Positions 16,414-24,093 of a stretch of 33,682 nucleotides of DNA are shown here, one piece after another. This stretch comes from Syntrophobacterales bacterium (GTDB lineage: Bacteria > Desulfobacterota > Desulfobaccia > Desulfobaccales > 0-14-0-80-60-11). The stretch is taken from the NCBI GenBank assembly GCA_023229795.1, contig JALNYP010000042.1, positions 1 through 33,682 of the forward strand, in the 5' to 3' direction. The first letter of the stretch is position 1. Each line of letters opens with the position of its first letter. The notes beneath the pieces were generated by a model. It ran no database searches. It was not told where the DNA came from and saw nothing but the letters and a program-made list of their open reading frames with translations. Position numbers and translations under genes: made by a program.

Positions 16414-16559
16414 GTTCTGGGTTTTGGGTTCTGGGTTTTAGGAAATACCCAAAGCTTTTCAGATAGTCCTGGTTGATGTCCGATTCAGGGAAATCAAAAA
16501 ATGAATACAACCGAAATGAATCTTAACCCAGAACCCGGAACCCAAAACCCAAAACCCGT
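16414..16559. repeat. Inverted heptad tracts between livM and livF
   Basis: Left arm: four exact 7-mers GTTCTGG/GTTTTGG (16414-16441), seven bases after the livM stop. Right arm: five exact 7-mers AACCCAG/AACCCAA (16525-16559), ending six bases before the livF ATG. The arms are reverse complements in kind and could form a long stem around the ~80 bases between them. No Shine-Dalgarno is visible for livF. Confidence 0.85.
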
Positions 16560-16565
16560 TTTTTC

Positions 16566-17291
16566 ATGCTGACCTTAAAAAGCGTCCAGGCCGGGTATGG
16601 CCGTTTGCCGGTGCTCAAGGGCATCTCTTTCCACGTGCGCGAAGGCGAGGTGGTGACCCTCATCGGCGGCAACGGCGCGGGCAAGACCACCACCCTGCGG
16701 GCCATTTCCGGGTTGCTGCCGCCCCGCCAGGGCGCCATCGAGTTCGCCGGCCGGGACCTCACCCGGATGGCGCCGGAGCGCATCGTCACCCTGGGCCTGG
16801 CCCTGGTGCCGGAGGGCCGCCGGGTCTTCCGCACCTTAAGCGTCACCGCCAACCTGGAATTGGGAGCTTATCACCGCCGGGATAAAGCAGAGGTACGGCG
16901 GGATCTGGAAGAAATCCGGGAGCGTTTCCCCATCCTCAAGGAGCGGGCCCACCAGGCCGCGGGCACGCTTTCCGGCGGCGAACAGCAGATTTTGGCCATC
17001 GGCCGGGCCTTGATGGCCCGCCCCCGCTTGTTGATGCTGGACGAGCCGTCCATGGGACTGGCCCCGAGGATGGTCACCCAGGTTTACGAAATTCTGGCCG
17101 AACTCAAGGCCGCGGGCACCACCCTGTTGCTGGTAGAGCAAAACGCCCGGGCCGCCTTGAAGGTGGCTGACCGGGGCTACGTGTTGGAGACCGGCCGCAT
17201 CATCCTGGACGGCCCCGCGGCCGACCTCAAGGAAGACCCGGAGGTGCAGCGGGCCTATTTGGGTAAAGGTTACCGGGAAGTGTGGGAATAG
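16566..17291 (+). CDS. livF: Branched-chain amino acid ABC transporter ATP-binding protein LivF
   Basis: Cytoplasmic ATPase subunit of the LIV-type importer, 241 residues. Walker A is GGNGAGKT (34-41), the signature is LSGGEQQ, and Walker B is LLMLDEPSMGLAP. MLTLKSVQAGYG and LVPEGRRVF are LivF-type rather than LivG-type. It precedes livG, reversing the common livG-livF order. The start is ATG 16566, directly after a heptad tract. Confidence 0.94.
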   Translation: MLTLKSVQAGYGRLPVLKGISFHVREGEVVTLIGGNGAGKTTTLRAISGLLPPRQGAIEFAGRDLTRMAPERIVTLGLALVPEGRRVFRTLSVTANLELGAYHRRDKAEVRRDLEEIRERFPILKERAHQAAGTLSGGEQQILAIGRALMARPRLLMLDEPSMGLAPRMVTQVYEILAELKAAGTTLLLVEQNARAALKVADRGYVLETGRIILDGPAADLKEDPEVQRAYLGKGYREVWE

Positions 17292-17341
17292 CCATTGGGA
17301 CGAAACGGGGAAGAGGGTAGGCCTAGTGGCACTATCTAACT

Positions 17342-17426
17342 CGTTCCCAAGTTGTACTTGGGAACGACAATGAATGCCTGGCTAAGCCTGGCTGATTAAA
17401 GCGTTTCCCAGCCCAGCTTGGGAACG
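17342..17426. repeat. Two CGTTCCCAAG-type hairpins between livF and livG
   Basis: CGTTCCCAAG-TTGTA-CTTGGGAACG at 17342-17366 is a perfect hairpin. A second, slightly imperfect copy, CGTTTCCCAG...CTTGGGAACG, lies at 17402-17426. Relatives occur at 9371-9391 and, decayed, near 24020-24042. This hairpin family is common in intergenic DNA of many unrelated bacteria. Confidence 0.8.
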
Positions 17427-17448
17427 AGACAAGAGCATAAGCAAATGG

Positions 17449-17537
17449 TCCGGAAAAGGCAAAAAGTTGAAAATATCGGGGCACCCGTGCTTTTCTTTGC
17501 CCTTTTCGCGTTTTGCCCTTTTCGCCTTTTCGCCCCT
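17449..17537. repeat. Inverted heptad-like tracts before livG
   Basis: Left arm GGAAAAG/GCAAAAA-type units (17449-17472) and right arm CTTTTCG/GTTTTGC-type units (17491-17537) with a 7-8 base period face each other. The right arm ends 10 bases before the livG ATG. The frame of livG is open through it, producing a spurious Phe-rich N-terminal extension. Confidence 0.75.
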
Positions 17538-17547
17538 GGTTTTGACC

Positions 17548-18306
17548 ATGCTTGAGGTTCACGACCTGAGTAAATCCTTTGGCGGGGTTCAGGCCCTGGC
17601 CGACGTCTCCTTTGAGGTGGCGGAAGGGGAGATCGTCGGTTTGATCGGCCCCAACGGCGCGGGCAAGACTACCTGTTTCAATCTGATTAACGGCCTGCTG
17701 CCCCCTACCGCCGGAGGTATCAGGCTGAACGGCCGGGAAGTGGCGGCCCTGCCCCCTTACGCCCGCGCCCGCCTGGGGCTGGCCCGGACCTTCCAAAATA
17801 TCCAGCTGTTCGGCGGCATGACGGTATTGGAAAACGTTCTTACCGGCTATCACCTGCGCCAACAGGTGGGATCTTTTTTGGCTCTCCTCCCTTTGCCCCG
17901 GGTCAAGCGGGCCCAGGCCGCCAACCGCCGGGGCGCCCTGGAACTCCTGGACCTGGTGGGGCTGGCGGGACGGGAGGCCGAAGCCTCAGAGGCCCTGGCT
18001 TATGGGGACCAGCGGCGCCTGGAAATCGCCCGGGCCCTGGCCCAGCAGCCCCGGCTGCTGCTCATGGATGAGCCCGCCGCGGGCCTCAACCCCCGGGAGA
18101 CCGAGGAACTCATGGGCCTGATGGAAAAGCTGCTCTCCCTGGGGATCACCCTCCTGGTCATCGAGCACGACATGACTCTGGTCATGGGCCTGTGCCACCG
18201 CATCGTGGTCCTGGACCACGGCCAGGTTATCGCCGCGGGCCTGCCCCGGGATATCCGGCTGGACCCCCGGGTCATCGAGGCGTATTTAGGCAGGGAGGAT
18301 GACTAG
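17548..18306 (+). CDS. livG: Branched-chain amino acid ABC transporter ATP-binding protein LivG
   Basis: Second ATPase subunit, 252 residues. Walker A is GPNGAGKT (34-41). The signature region has the LivG form LAYGDQRRLEIARAL in place of LSGGQ. Walker B is LLMDEPAAGLNPRE, and the His loop is VIEHDMTLVM. RTFQNIQLFGGMTVLENV is another LivG hallmark. ATG 17548 (MLEVHDLSKSFGG) is chosen because the 27 codons upstream are heptad repeat DNA. It is followed by a heptad tract and the CoA ligase gene. Confidence 0.94.
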   Translation: MLEVHDLSKSFGGVQALADVSFEVAEGEIVGLIGPNGAGKTTCFNLINGLLPPTAGGIRLNGREVAALPPYARARLGLARTFQNIQLFGGMTVLENVLTGYHLRQQVGSFLALLPLPRVKRAQAANRRGALELLDLVGLAGREAEASEALAYGDQRRLEIARALAQQPRLLLMDEPAAGLNPRETEELMGLMEKLLSLGITLLVIEHDMTLVMGLCHRIVVLDHGQVIAAGLPRDIRLDPRVIEAYLGREDD

Positions 18307-18331
18307 CGGCATCAGGGGCCGGGATGAAGCT

Positions 18332-18362
18332 CGAAAACTGCAAACCGAAAACCGAAAACGGG
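18332..18362. repeat. Heptad tract between livG and the CoA ligase gene
   Basis: Four exact 7-mers CGAAAAC, TGCAAAC, CGAAAAC, CGAAAAC (18332-18359), then GGGG, ending eight bases before the ligase ATG at 18370. Single arm; no obvious partner on the livG side. Confidence 0.8.
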
Positions 18363-18369
18363 GTTGACA

Positions 18370-19671
18370 ATGGCAATCTTCGACCAAGATGCGGAGACCA
18401 TGGATCGGCAGGAGTTGGCGCAGTTGCAGTTGGAGCGGCTCCAGGCCACTCTCACCCGGGTCTATAAGAACGTCAGGTTCTACAAGAAGAAGTTCGACGA
18501 CTTAGGCTTCCTGCCCGAAGACTGCCAATCCCTGGAGGACCTGGCCCGCCTGCCTTTTACCAGCCGCCACGATCTGGCCCGGGCCTATCCCTACGAAATG
18601 TTTGCAGTGCCGCTGCGGGAGGTGGTGCGCATCCACTCCTCCACCGGCAGCCCCGGCAACCCCATCGTTATGGGCTACACCGCCCGGGACCTCAGGAACT
18701 GGGCCAAACTGGCCGCCCGTATCCTCACCGCCGCGGGGGTGGACCGGGACGACGTGGTCCAGGTGACCTTGAGCTACAGCCTGTTGACCAGCGCCTTCGG
18801 CGTGCATTACGGGGTAGAGCTCCTGGGGGCCTCGGTGATTCCTTCCGGCCCCGGCTTTACGGCCCGCCAGGTCCAGGTGATGCGGGACTACCGCACCACC
18901 GTCCTGATTTCGACGCCCTCTTATGCCCTGGTGCTGGCCGACCAGATGGAGGCCGCGGGAGTGGACCCCAAGAACCTGCACCTGAAGCTGGCGCTCCTGG
19001 CCGGGGAGCCCTGGACCGAAGCCATGCGGGCCGAAATCGAGGCCCGTCTCTATACCGCGGCGCTGGACCACTACGCCCTGTCCGAAGCCATGGGCCCCGG
19101 CGTGGCGGGAGAATGCGCGGGGCGGCATCTGCCGGGCATGCACATCAGCGAGGACCACTTTCTGCCCGAGGTGATTAACCCGGCCACCGGCGAGCTCCTG
19201 CCGCCCGGCGAGCTGGGGGAGCTGGTCATCACCACCCTCACCCGGGAGGCCACGCCGCTGGTACGTTTCCGCACCGGGGACCTGGTGCGCCTGTTCTATG
19301 AGCCCTGCCCCTGCGGCCGCACCCTGGCCCGCATGAGCCGCATCGAAGGCCGGGCCGACGAAGTAGTCATCGTCAAGGGCACCAACATCTTCCCGAACCG
19401 GGTGGGGCAGGTGTTGGCCGCCATCCAAGGGGAGGAGCCGGCCTATCAGTTGGTGGTGGGCCGGGAAGGGCACCTGGACTACCTGGAGGTGAGGATCGAG
19501 GTCCGGGAGGAACTGTTCTTCGACAAGATGACCAAACAGCGGGAGATGCTCCAGGAGATCGCCCACAAGCTGGCCCAGGGCATCGGCGTCCAGCCCCGGG
19601 TCAAATTGGTGGAGCCGGGCTCGCTGGATCGGAAGGCGGAGACCTCGCCGTTGGTGATTGATTTACGGTAG
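18370..19671 (+). CDS. paaK: Phenylacetate-CoA ligase (adenylate-forming)
   Basis: 433-residue ATP-dependent acid-CoA ligase of the PaaK family. The P-loop-like SSTGSPGNPIVMGYT (about 92-106), the YALSEAMGPGVAGEC region, RFRTGDLVRL, the hinge MSRIEGRADEVVIVKGTNIFP and the compact C-terminal domain match phenylacetate-CoA ligases. Family members also activate other aryl acids, so the substrate is not fixed. Linkage to liv genes and such a ligase is common in anaerobes that handle aromatic amino acids or aryl-acetates; co-function is an inference. ATG 18370 is taken instead of the in-frame TTG at 18364. Confidence 0.92.
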   Translation: MAIFDQDAETMDRQELAQLQLERLQATLTRVYKNVRFYKKKFDDLGFLPEDCQSLEDLARLPFTSRHDLARAYPYEMFAVPLREVVRIHSSTGSPGNPIVMGYTARDLRNWAKLAARILTAAGVDRDDVVQVTLSYSLLTSAFGVHYGVELLGASVIPSGPGFTARQVQVMRDYRTTVLISTPSYALVLADQMEAAGVDPKNLHLKLALLAGEPWTEAMRAEIEARLYTAALDHYALSEAMGPGVAGECAGRHLPGMHISEDHFLPEVINPATGELLPPGELGELVITTLTREATPLVRFRTGDLVRLFYEPCPCGRTLARMSRIEGRADEVVIVKGTNIFPNRVGQVLAAIQGEEPAYQLVVGREGHLDYLEVRIEVREELFFDKMTKQREMLQEIAHKLAQGIGVQPRVKLVEPGSLDRKAETSPLVIDLR

Positions 19672-19700
19672 GCAGTTTGTTAGCATGTGATAAAAGTTCA

Positions 19701-19723
19701 CAGGCCGGAGGCCTGAGCCACTA
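19701..19723. repeat. GCCTGAGCCACTA repeat, copy 1
   Basis: The 13-mer GCCTGAGCCACTA (19711-19723) recurs exactly at 24000-24012. In both places it is preceded by a small GGC-rich inverted repeat (AGGCCGGAGGCC here, AGGCGAGACGCC there). A decayed third copy, AGGCGAGACGCTTAAG, is at 21661-21676. Confidence 0.6.
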
Positions 19724-19742
19724 CAAGGATGTTTCGTAGATT

Positions 19743-20672
19743 ATGCGATCAATGAAGATACTCTTGCTCAGTTGTCTGGCGCTCCTGCTGTTGGCGGGCT
19801 GCGCCCGGGTGCCGGCGCCGCCGGCGGACCTGGACCATACCTGGGGCGAGCGCCAGGTCTTTGATTATCAGGGCCTCAAGATCAACTACTACGAGGCGGG
19901 GCAGGGGCCGCCGGTGATCCTGCTGCACGGGTTTGGGGGCTGCACCTATACCTATCGCTATCTGGCGCCGGAGCTGGCTAAGGATCACCGGGTCTTGGCC
20001 ATTGACCTTAAAGGCTACGGTCTCTCCGATAAGCCCGCGGACGGCAAATATGCGGTGGCCGACCAGGCCGACCTGGTGGCGGCCTTCATCCGCAGCCAGG
20101 ACCTGCATGACCTGGTGATTATGGGCCACTCCATGGGCGGCGCGGTGACCCTCATGACCTATTTCAAGGTCCGGGAGGACGCGCCGCCCCGGGTCAAAAA
20201 ATTAGTGCTCATCGACAGCGCCGGCTACCCCCAGAAGATGCCCTGGTTCATCCGGCTCGCCAAGCTGCCGCTGGTCGGTTCGGTGGGAGGCCGGGTGATG
20301 TCGCCCCGGTTCGCCACCTTCATGGTGCTGCGCAAAAGCTATTATAACAAGGACAAGATCACCGACGAGCAGATCAACACCTATGCCTATTACGGCAGTC
20401 TGCCCGGGGCCCGGGAGGCGGTGACCGAGACCGCCAAACAGATCGTGCCCGAGGATATCGACGCCCTCACCGCCCGATATAAAACCATCAGCGTGCCGGT
20501 GCTGATTGTCTGGGGCCGGGAGGATGAAGTGGTGCCGCTGTCGGTGGGCGAGAATTTCAAGCGGGATATCCCCGACTCGGAACTGGCTATCCTGCCCCAC
20601 TGCGGGCATATCCCGTTGGAGGAGTGCGCGGGGGAGACTAACCGGACTGTTGAAGCTTTCCTGAAAAAGTGA
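19743..20672 (+). CDS. Alpha/beta-hydrolase lipoprotein
   Basis: 309 residues. The N-terminus is a lipoprotein signal with lipobox LAGC (C20), so the enzyme is probably membrane-anchored in the periplasm or outer membrane. The hydrolase fold is complete: HGFGG oxyanion region (62-66), nucleophile S130 in GHSMGG, acid D261 in WGREDEVVP, and H289 in CGHIP. A lid region of about 60 residues (160-225) separates the two halves. It resembles esterase/epoxide-hydrolase type enzymes; the substrate cannot be told. A start at ATG 19752 would shorten it by three residues; AAGGATG lies upstream. It is followed by a hairpin repeat and the dCMP deaminase gene. Confidence 0.88.
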   Translation: MRSMKILLLSCLALLLLAGCARVPAPPADLDHTWGERQVFDYQGLKINYYEAGQGPPVILLHGFGGCTYTYRYLAPELAKDHRVLAIDLKGYGLSDKPADGKYAVADQADLVAAFIRSQDLHDLVIMGHSMGGAVTLMTYFKVREDAPPRVKKLVLIDSAGYPQKMPWFIRLAKLPLVGSVGGRVMSPRFATFMVLRKSYYNKDKITDEQINTYAYYGSLPGAREAVTETAKQIVPEDIDALTARYKTISVPVLIVWGREDEVVPLSVGENFKRDIPDSELAILPHCGHIPLEECAGETNRTVEAFLKK

Positions 20673-20700
20673 GGTAGGGTGCGTTTTACGCACCATAAAG
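20673..20700. repeat. GGTAGGGTGCG hairpin repeat
   Basis: GGTAGGGTGCGT-TTT-ACGCACC: a truncated version of the palindrome at 10405-10431. It fills the short gap between the hydrolase stop and the Shine-Dalgarno AAAGGAG of the next gene. Confidence 0.6.
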
Positions 20701-20706
20701 GAGCTT

Positions 20707-21309
20707 ATGCGACCTTCCTGGGATGAATACTTCCTGCTCATCGCCAAGCTGGTGAGCACGCGCAGCACCTGCAACTCCCGGCCCACGGGCGCGGTGCTGG
20801 TGAAGGACCGGCAGATTCTGGCCACGGGGTATAACGGCTCCATGCCGGGCGCGCCGCACTGCATTGACGACATTATGCCCGACGGCAGCCCCTATTGCCA
20901 TCGCCGGGCCTTGAAGATCGCCGACGTGGACAAGTATAATTACTGCCGGGCCTCTCACGCCGAAGCCAACGCTATTGCCCAGGCGGCCCGCTATGGGGTG
21001 GCCATCAAGGGGGCCACCCTGTACGTCACCTTGCAGCCCTGCTTCGTGTGCCTCAAGTTGCTGGCCACGGCCCAGATCAAGCAGGTTTACTTCGAACTGG
21101 CGTATGAATCCAAGGATGCGGCCCGGGACAAGTTTTGGAAGCAGGCCATGGACGAAGCGGGCTTCGAGGTCTTTGAGCAATTATCCATCACGCCTGCGGC
21201 CCTGGAATTTATCCTGCCCAGCCTGACGGGGATTACTTCGCGGCGGCGGCTGGCGGCCACCGCGGCCGGGGAAGCGCCGCAGTTCGTGGGCGCGGTGGAG
21301 TCGGAGTAA
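20707..21309 (+). CDS. Deoxycytidylate (dCMP) deaminase family protein
   Basis: Zinc-dependent deaminase converting dCMP to dUMP for thymidylate synthesis. 200 residues. The zinc and catalytic residues are H84-A-E86 in SHAEANAI and C112-x2-C115 in QPCFVCLK. TGAVLVKD, GYNGSMPGAPHC and the further Cys/His residues at 51-65 match dCMP deaminases (ComEB type). The ~45-residue C-terminal part after QLSITPAALEF is longer and Ala-rich compared with typical relatives. AAAGGAG lies 4 bases before ATG 20707. Confidence 0.9.
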   Translation: MRPSWDEYFLLIAKLVSTRSTCNSRPTGAVLVKDRQILATGYNGSMPGAPHCIDDIMPDGSPYCHRRALKIADVDKYNYCRASHAEANAIAQAARYGVAIKGATLYVTLQPCFVCLKLLATAQIKQVYFELAYESKDAARDKFWKQAMDEAGFEVFEQLSITPAALEFILPSLTGITSRRRLAATAAGEAPQFVGAVESE

Positions 21310-21704
21310 GGGCGGGATGGCGGGGACTTACCCGACTCATCATTCTCATATGGAGGCGGGCACGGAGGCCCGCCCCACTGAGGATGATGGTGGGCGGTGC
21401 CCACCCTACATATGTCTGGCGTAGGGGGCGTGGGGAAAGAAAGTTATTGCAATTTATGGTAAATCCAGGCATTGAAAAATAAAGCCTCTAGAGGCTCTGG
21501 TAAAATTACTCTCCTGTCATCCTGAGCGCCGCGCAGGCTCTAGATTCTTCGGTCGCTGCGCTCCCTCAGAATGACAAGGCTAATTTCGCAAGAGGTCCTC
21601 TAAATAAAGTTATGATCCTCCCCTTAAAAGGGTGGGGGATGGGTTTGGAGGAAAGGCCTCAGGCGAGACGCTTAAGTTACGCGCCCTTCGCTAAATAAAT
21701 CATT
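21310..21704. repeat. Repeat-filled gap between dCMP deaminase and ftsK
   Basis: About 395 bases with no gene. GGCGGGCACGGAGGCCCGCC hairpin at 21354-21373; GGTGGGCGGTGCCCACC (21389-21405) within GATGGTGGGC...CCCACCCTACA, the same element as 9426-9450; the palindrome GCCTCTAGAGGC at 21484-21495; and TGTCATCCTGAG...CTCAGAATGACA (21515-21576), a member of the very widespread TCATTCTGAG-type interspersed repeat. AGGCGAGACGC at 21661 is a decayed copy of the 24000 repeat. No clear promoter for ftsK was recognised. Confidence 0.7.
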
Positions 21705-23969
21705 ATGGCGACAAAAAGCGAGACCCCGAAAAAGAAGGTTAAGGCCCGGAAGCCCAAGGCCGCGGCGGCACCCAAGCCCGTTGATCCACCAGAGGTGACC
21801 TGGCAGCGGCGTCTGGGCCAGGAGATGGCGGCCCTGCTGCTGCTGGGCCTGGCGGGATTTTTCCTGCTGGCCCTGGGCAGCCATTCCCCGGCTGATCCCC
21901 AGGGGCTGGTGGCGGTTTGGCGGGCCGCGGCGGTAGCCAACGCCGCGGGCAGGGCCGGGGCCCTGATGGCGGCCTACTGCCTTTGGGGGCTGGGGCTGGC
22001 GGCCTTCTGGCTGCCCCTGATGTTCCTGGGCCTGGCCTGGCAGTCCCACCGGGAGGGCTTGGAAGACCTGGGCTGGCCGCAGACGCTGTCGGCCGTGGGG
22101 GTGTTGCTGGCTTCGGCGGCCCTGTTGGCTCTGGGCTGGGACGTATTGGCCTGGGGCGGCGGCTGGCTCTACGCCGGCGGCAGTCTGGGCCGGCTGATTG
22201 CCGGGGCCCTGCGCAGCCTGCTCAACCCCGCGGGCGCGGCCCTGTTCCTGCTGCTGGTCCTGCTCCTCAGCATCATGGCGGTCACCCGCCTGTCCTTCGT
22301 GGGGCTCATGGCCGCGTTAAGCGATGGTCTGCGCAGCCTGGTGTGGCCGCGGCGGGAAGAAGAGGAAGAATTCCCCGAAGCGCCTCCGTATGAACCGCGG
22401 CGCATCGTGCCGGCCCGGCCGATTATCACCAAGAACGGCCAGACGGAAGAACCGGTACTGGCCCCGCCCCCGCCGGAGGTGACCACCGCGCCGTCGGAAG
22501 CGGCCGCGCCCAAGACGAAGAAGGCCGCGGCGAACTCCGGGACCTTCACCCTGCCGAATCTGGACCTGTTGGACCCATCGCCGCCGTGGAACCACCAGGT
22601 GCAGGAAAGCGCCATGCTGGCGTCGGCGCAGAAACTGGAGAACACCCTGCGCCATTTCGGGGTGGAGGGCCGGGTCACCGCGATTATGACCGGGCCGGTG
22701 GTGAGCCGCTTCGAATACGAGCCGGCCCTGGGAGTTAAGATCAGCAAGATCACCGGGCTGGCCGACGACCTGGCCCTGGCCTTGAAGGCGCTGTCCATCC
22801 GCATCGTGGCGCCGGTGCCGGGCAAGGGGGTGCTGGGCATCGAGGTGCCCAACCCCAAGCGCCAGGTGGTGGCCCTTCGGGAGATTTTGGCGGACGGGAC
22901 CTACCAGAAGTCCGCGTCCCGCCTGACCCTGGCCCTGGGCAAAGACATCATGGGCACCCCGGTGGTCACGGATCTGGCCAAGATGCCCCACCTGCTCATC
23001 GCCGGAGCCACGGGCAGCGGCAAGAGCGTGGGCCTGAACGCCATGATCCTGAGCATCCTGTTCAAGGCCACCCCGGAAGAGGTGCGCTTCCTGATGGTGG
23101 ACCCCAAGCGCATCGAGCTGTCCATGTACGAAGACATTCCCCATCTGCTCCATCCGGTGGTGTTCAATCCCAAGGACGCCACCACCGCCCTGCACTGGGC
23201 CGTGGGGGAGATGGAGCGCCGCTATGCCTTCTTGTCGGATTTAAGCGTGCGCAACATTGAAGGCTACAACCAGAAGGCCAAGGCCAAGAAGCCGGACCCC
23301 CGGATTGAAGAGGGCATCCTGCCCCGGTCCCTGCCGTACCTGGTGATTGTCATCGACGAGTTGGCGGACCTGATGCTGGTGTCCTCCCGGGACACGGAAG
23401 AGTACCTGATCCGCCTGGCCCAGAAAGCCCGGGCCTCGGGGATTCACCTGATCGTGGCCACCCAGCGGCCTTCGGTGGACGTGATCACCGGGCTCATTAA
23501 GGCTAATTTTCCCACCCGCATCTCGTACCAGGTGTCGGCCCGGACGGACTCCCGGGTCATCCTAGACGCGATGGGGGCCGAACGCCTCCTGGGCATGGGG
23601 GACCTGTTGTTCATGCCGCCGGGGACCTCGCGCCTGAAACGCATCCACGGCCCCTATGTCTCGGACGAGGAAGTCACCCGGGTGGTGGAATACCTGAAGG
23701 CCCAGGCCGCGCCGGAATATGAGGCCGGGATCACCGAGATGCGGGAACAGGAAGAGGAGATTGCCGAAAACGGCGATAAAGACGAAAAATACGCCGACGC
23801 GGTGGAACTAGTGGCCGAGACCCGGAACGCCTCGATCTCGATGCTGCAGCGGCGGCTGCGGGTGGGCTACAACCGGGCGGCCCGCATGATCGAAACCATG
23901 GAAAAAGAAGGCCTCATCGGCCCTTCGGACGGCGTTAAAGCGCGAGAGGTGTACGTACCCAGAAGGTAG
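21705..23969 (+). CDS. ftsK: DNA translocase FtsK
   Basis: Septum-located DNA pump that clears chromosome termini and positions dif sites at division. 754 residues, usual for the shorter non-enteric FtsK/SpoIIIE. A basic Lys/Ala N-terminus is followed by about four membrane segments (near 41-58, 83-110, 126-146 and 174-197), a short Pro/Ala linker (~215-285), the alpha-beta motor with Walker A GATGSGKS (434-441) and Walker B LVIVIDELADL, and a C-terminal gamma winged-helix (about 690-754, including SMLQRRLRVGYNRAARMIE) that reads KOPS orienting sequences. The reading frame is intact. The start ATG 21705 lacks a strong Shine-Dalgarno. Confidence 0.96.
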   Translation: MATKSETPKKKVKARKPKAAAAPKPVDPPEVTWQRRLGQEMAALLLLGLAGFFLLALGSHSPADPQGLVAVWRAAAVANAAGRAGALMAAYCLWGLGLAAFWLPLMFLGLAWQSHREGLEDLGWPQTLSAVGVLLASAALLALGWDVLAWGGGWLYAGGSLGRLIAGALRSLLNPAGAALFLLLVLLLSIMAVTRLSFVGLMAALSDGLRSLVWPRREEEEEFPEAPPYEPRRIVPARPIITKNGQTEEPVLAPPPPEVTTAPSEAAAPKTKKAAANSGTFTLPNLDLLDPSPPWNHQVQESAMLASAQKLENTLRHFGVEGRVTAIMTGPVVSRFEYEPALGVKISKITGLADDLALALKALSIRIVAPVPGKGVLGIEVPNPKRQVVALREILADGTYQKSASRLTLALGKDIMGTPVVTDLAKMPHLLIAGATGSGKSVGLNAMILSILFKATPEEVRFLMVDPKRIELSMYEDIPHLLHPVVFNPKDATTALHWAVGEMERRYAFLSDLSVRNIEGYNQKAKAKKPDPRIEEGILPRSLPYLVIVIDELADLMLVSSRDTEEYLIRLAQKARASGIHLIVATQRPSVDVITGLIKANFPTRISYQVSARTDSRVILDAMGAERLLGMGDLLFMPPGTSRLKRIHGPYVSDEEVTRVVEYLKAQAAPEYEAGITEMREQEEEIAENGDKDEKYADAVELVAETRNASISMLQRRLRVGYNRAARMIETMEKEGLIGPSDGVKAREVYVPRR

Positions 23970-23999
23970 CGCCGCCTCTCTGGGCCTGGGAGGCGAGAC

Positions 24000-24042
24000 G
24001 CCTGAGCCACTATGTGAGGCGCCCAAGCAGAGCTTAAGAACG
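24000..24042. repeat. GCCTGAGCCACTA repeat, copy 2, with decayed CCCAAGC hairpin
   Basis: GCCTGAGCCACTA (24000-24012) matches 19711-19723 exactly. It is followed by GCGCCCAAGC...GCTTAAGAACGAG, a degenerate member of the TTCCCAAGC/GCTTGGGAACGAG hairpin family. Confidence 0.55.
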
Positions 24043-24046
24043 AGAA

Positions 24047-24072
24047 AGAAAAAAGCCGCCCAAAGGCCGCTT
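24047..24072 (-). terminator. Probable terminator of the toxin-antitoxin pair
   Basis: Read on the minus strand: AAGCGGCC-TTTG-GGCGGCTT (24072-24053), a stem with one G-G mismatch, followed by TTTTTTCTTT. It lies about 20 bases past the antitoxin stop codon. Confidence 0.65.
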
Positions 24073-24093
24073 GAAAATTAACAACTCGTTGAA

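Noticed and set aside
17342..17426. Paired CGTTCCCAAG hairpins as a CRISPR array or terminator
   Set aside because: Only two copies of a palindromic hairpin, no regular spacers and no T-run; related hairpins are dispersed through the window.
21515..21576. TCATCCTGAG...CTCAGAATGACA as an insertion-sequence end or regulator site
   Set aside because: It matches a very common bacterial interspersed repeat and has no transposase nearby.
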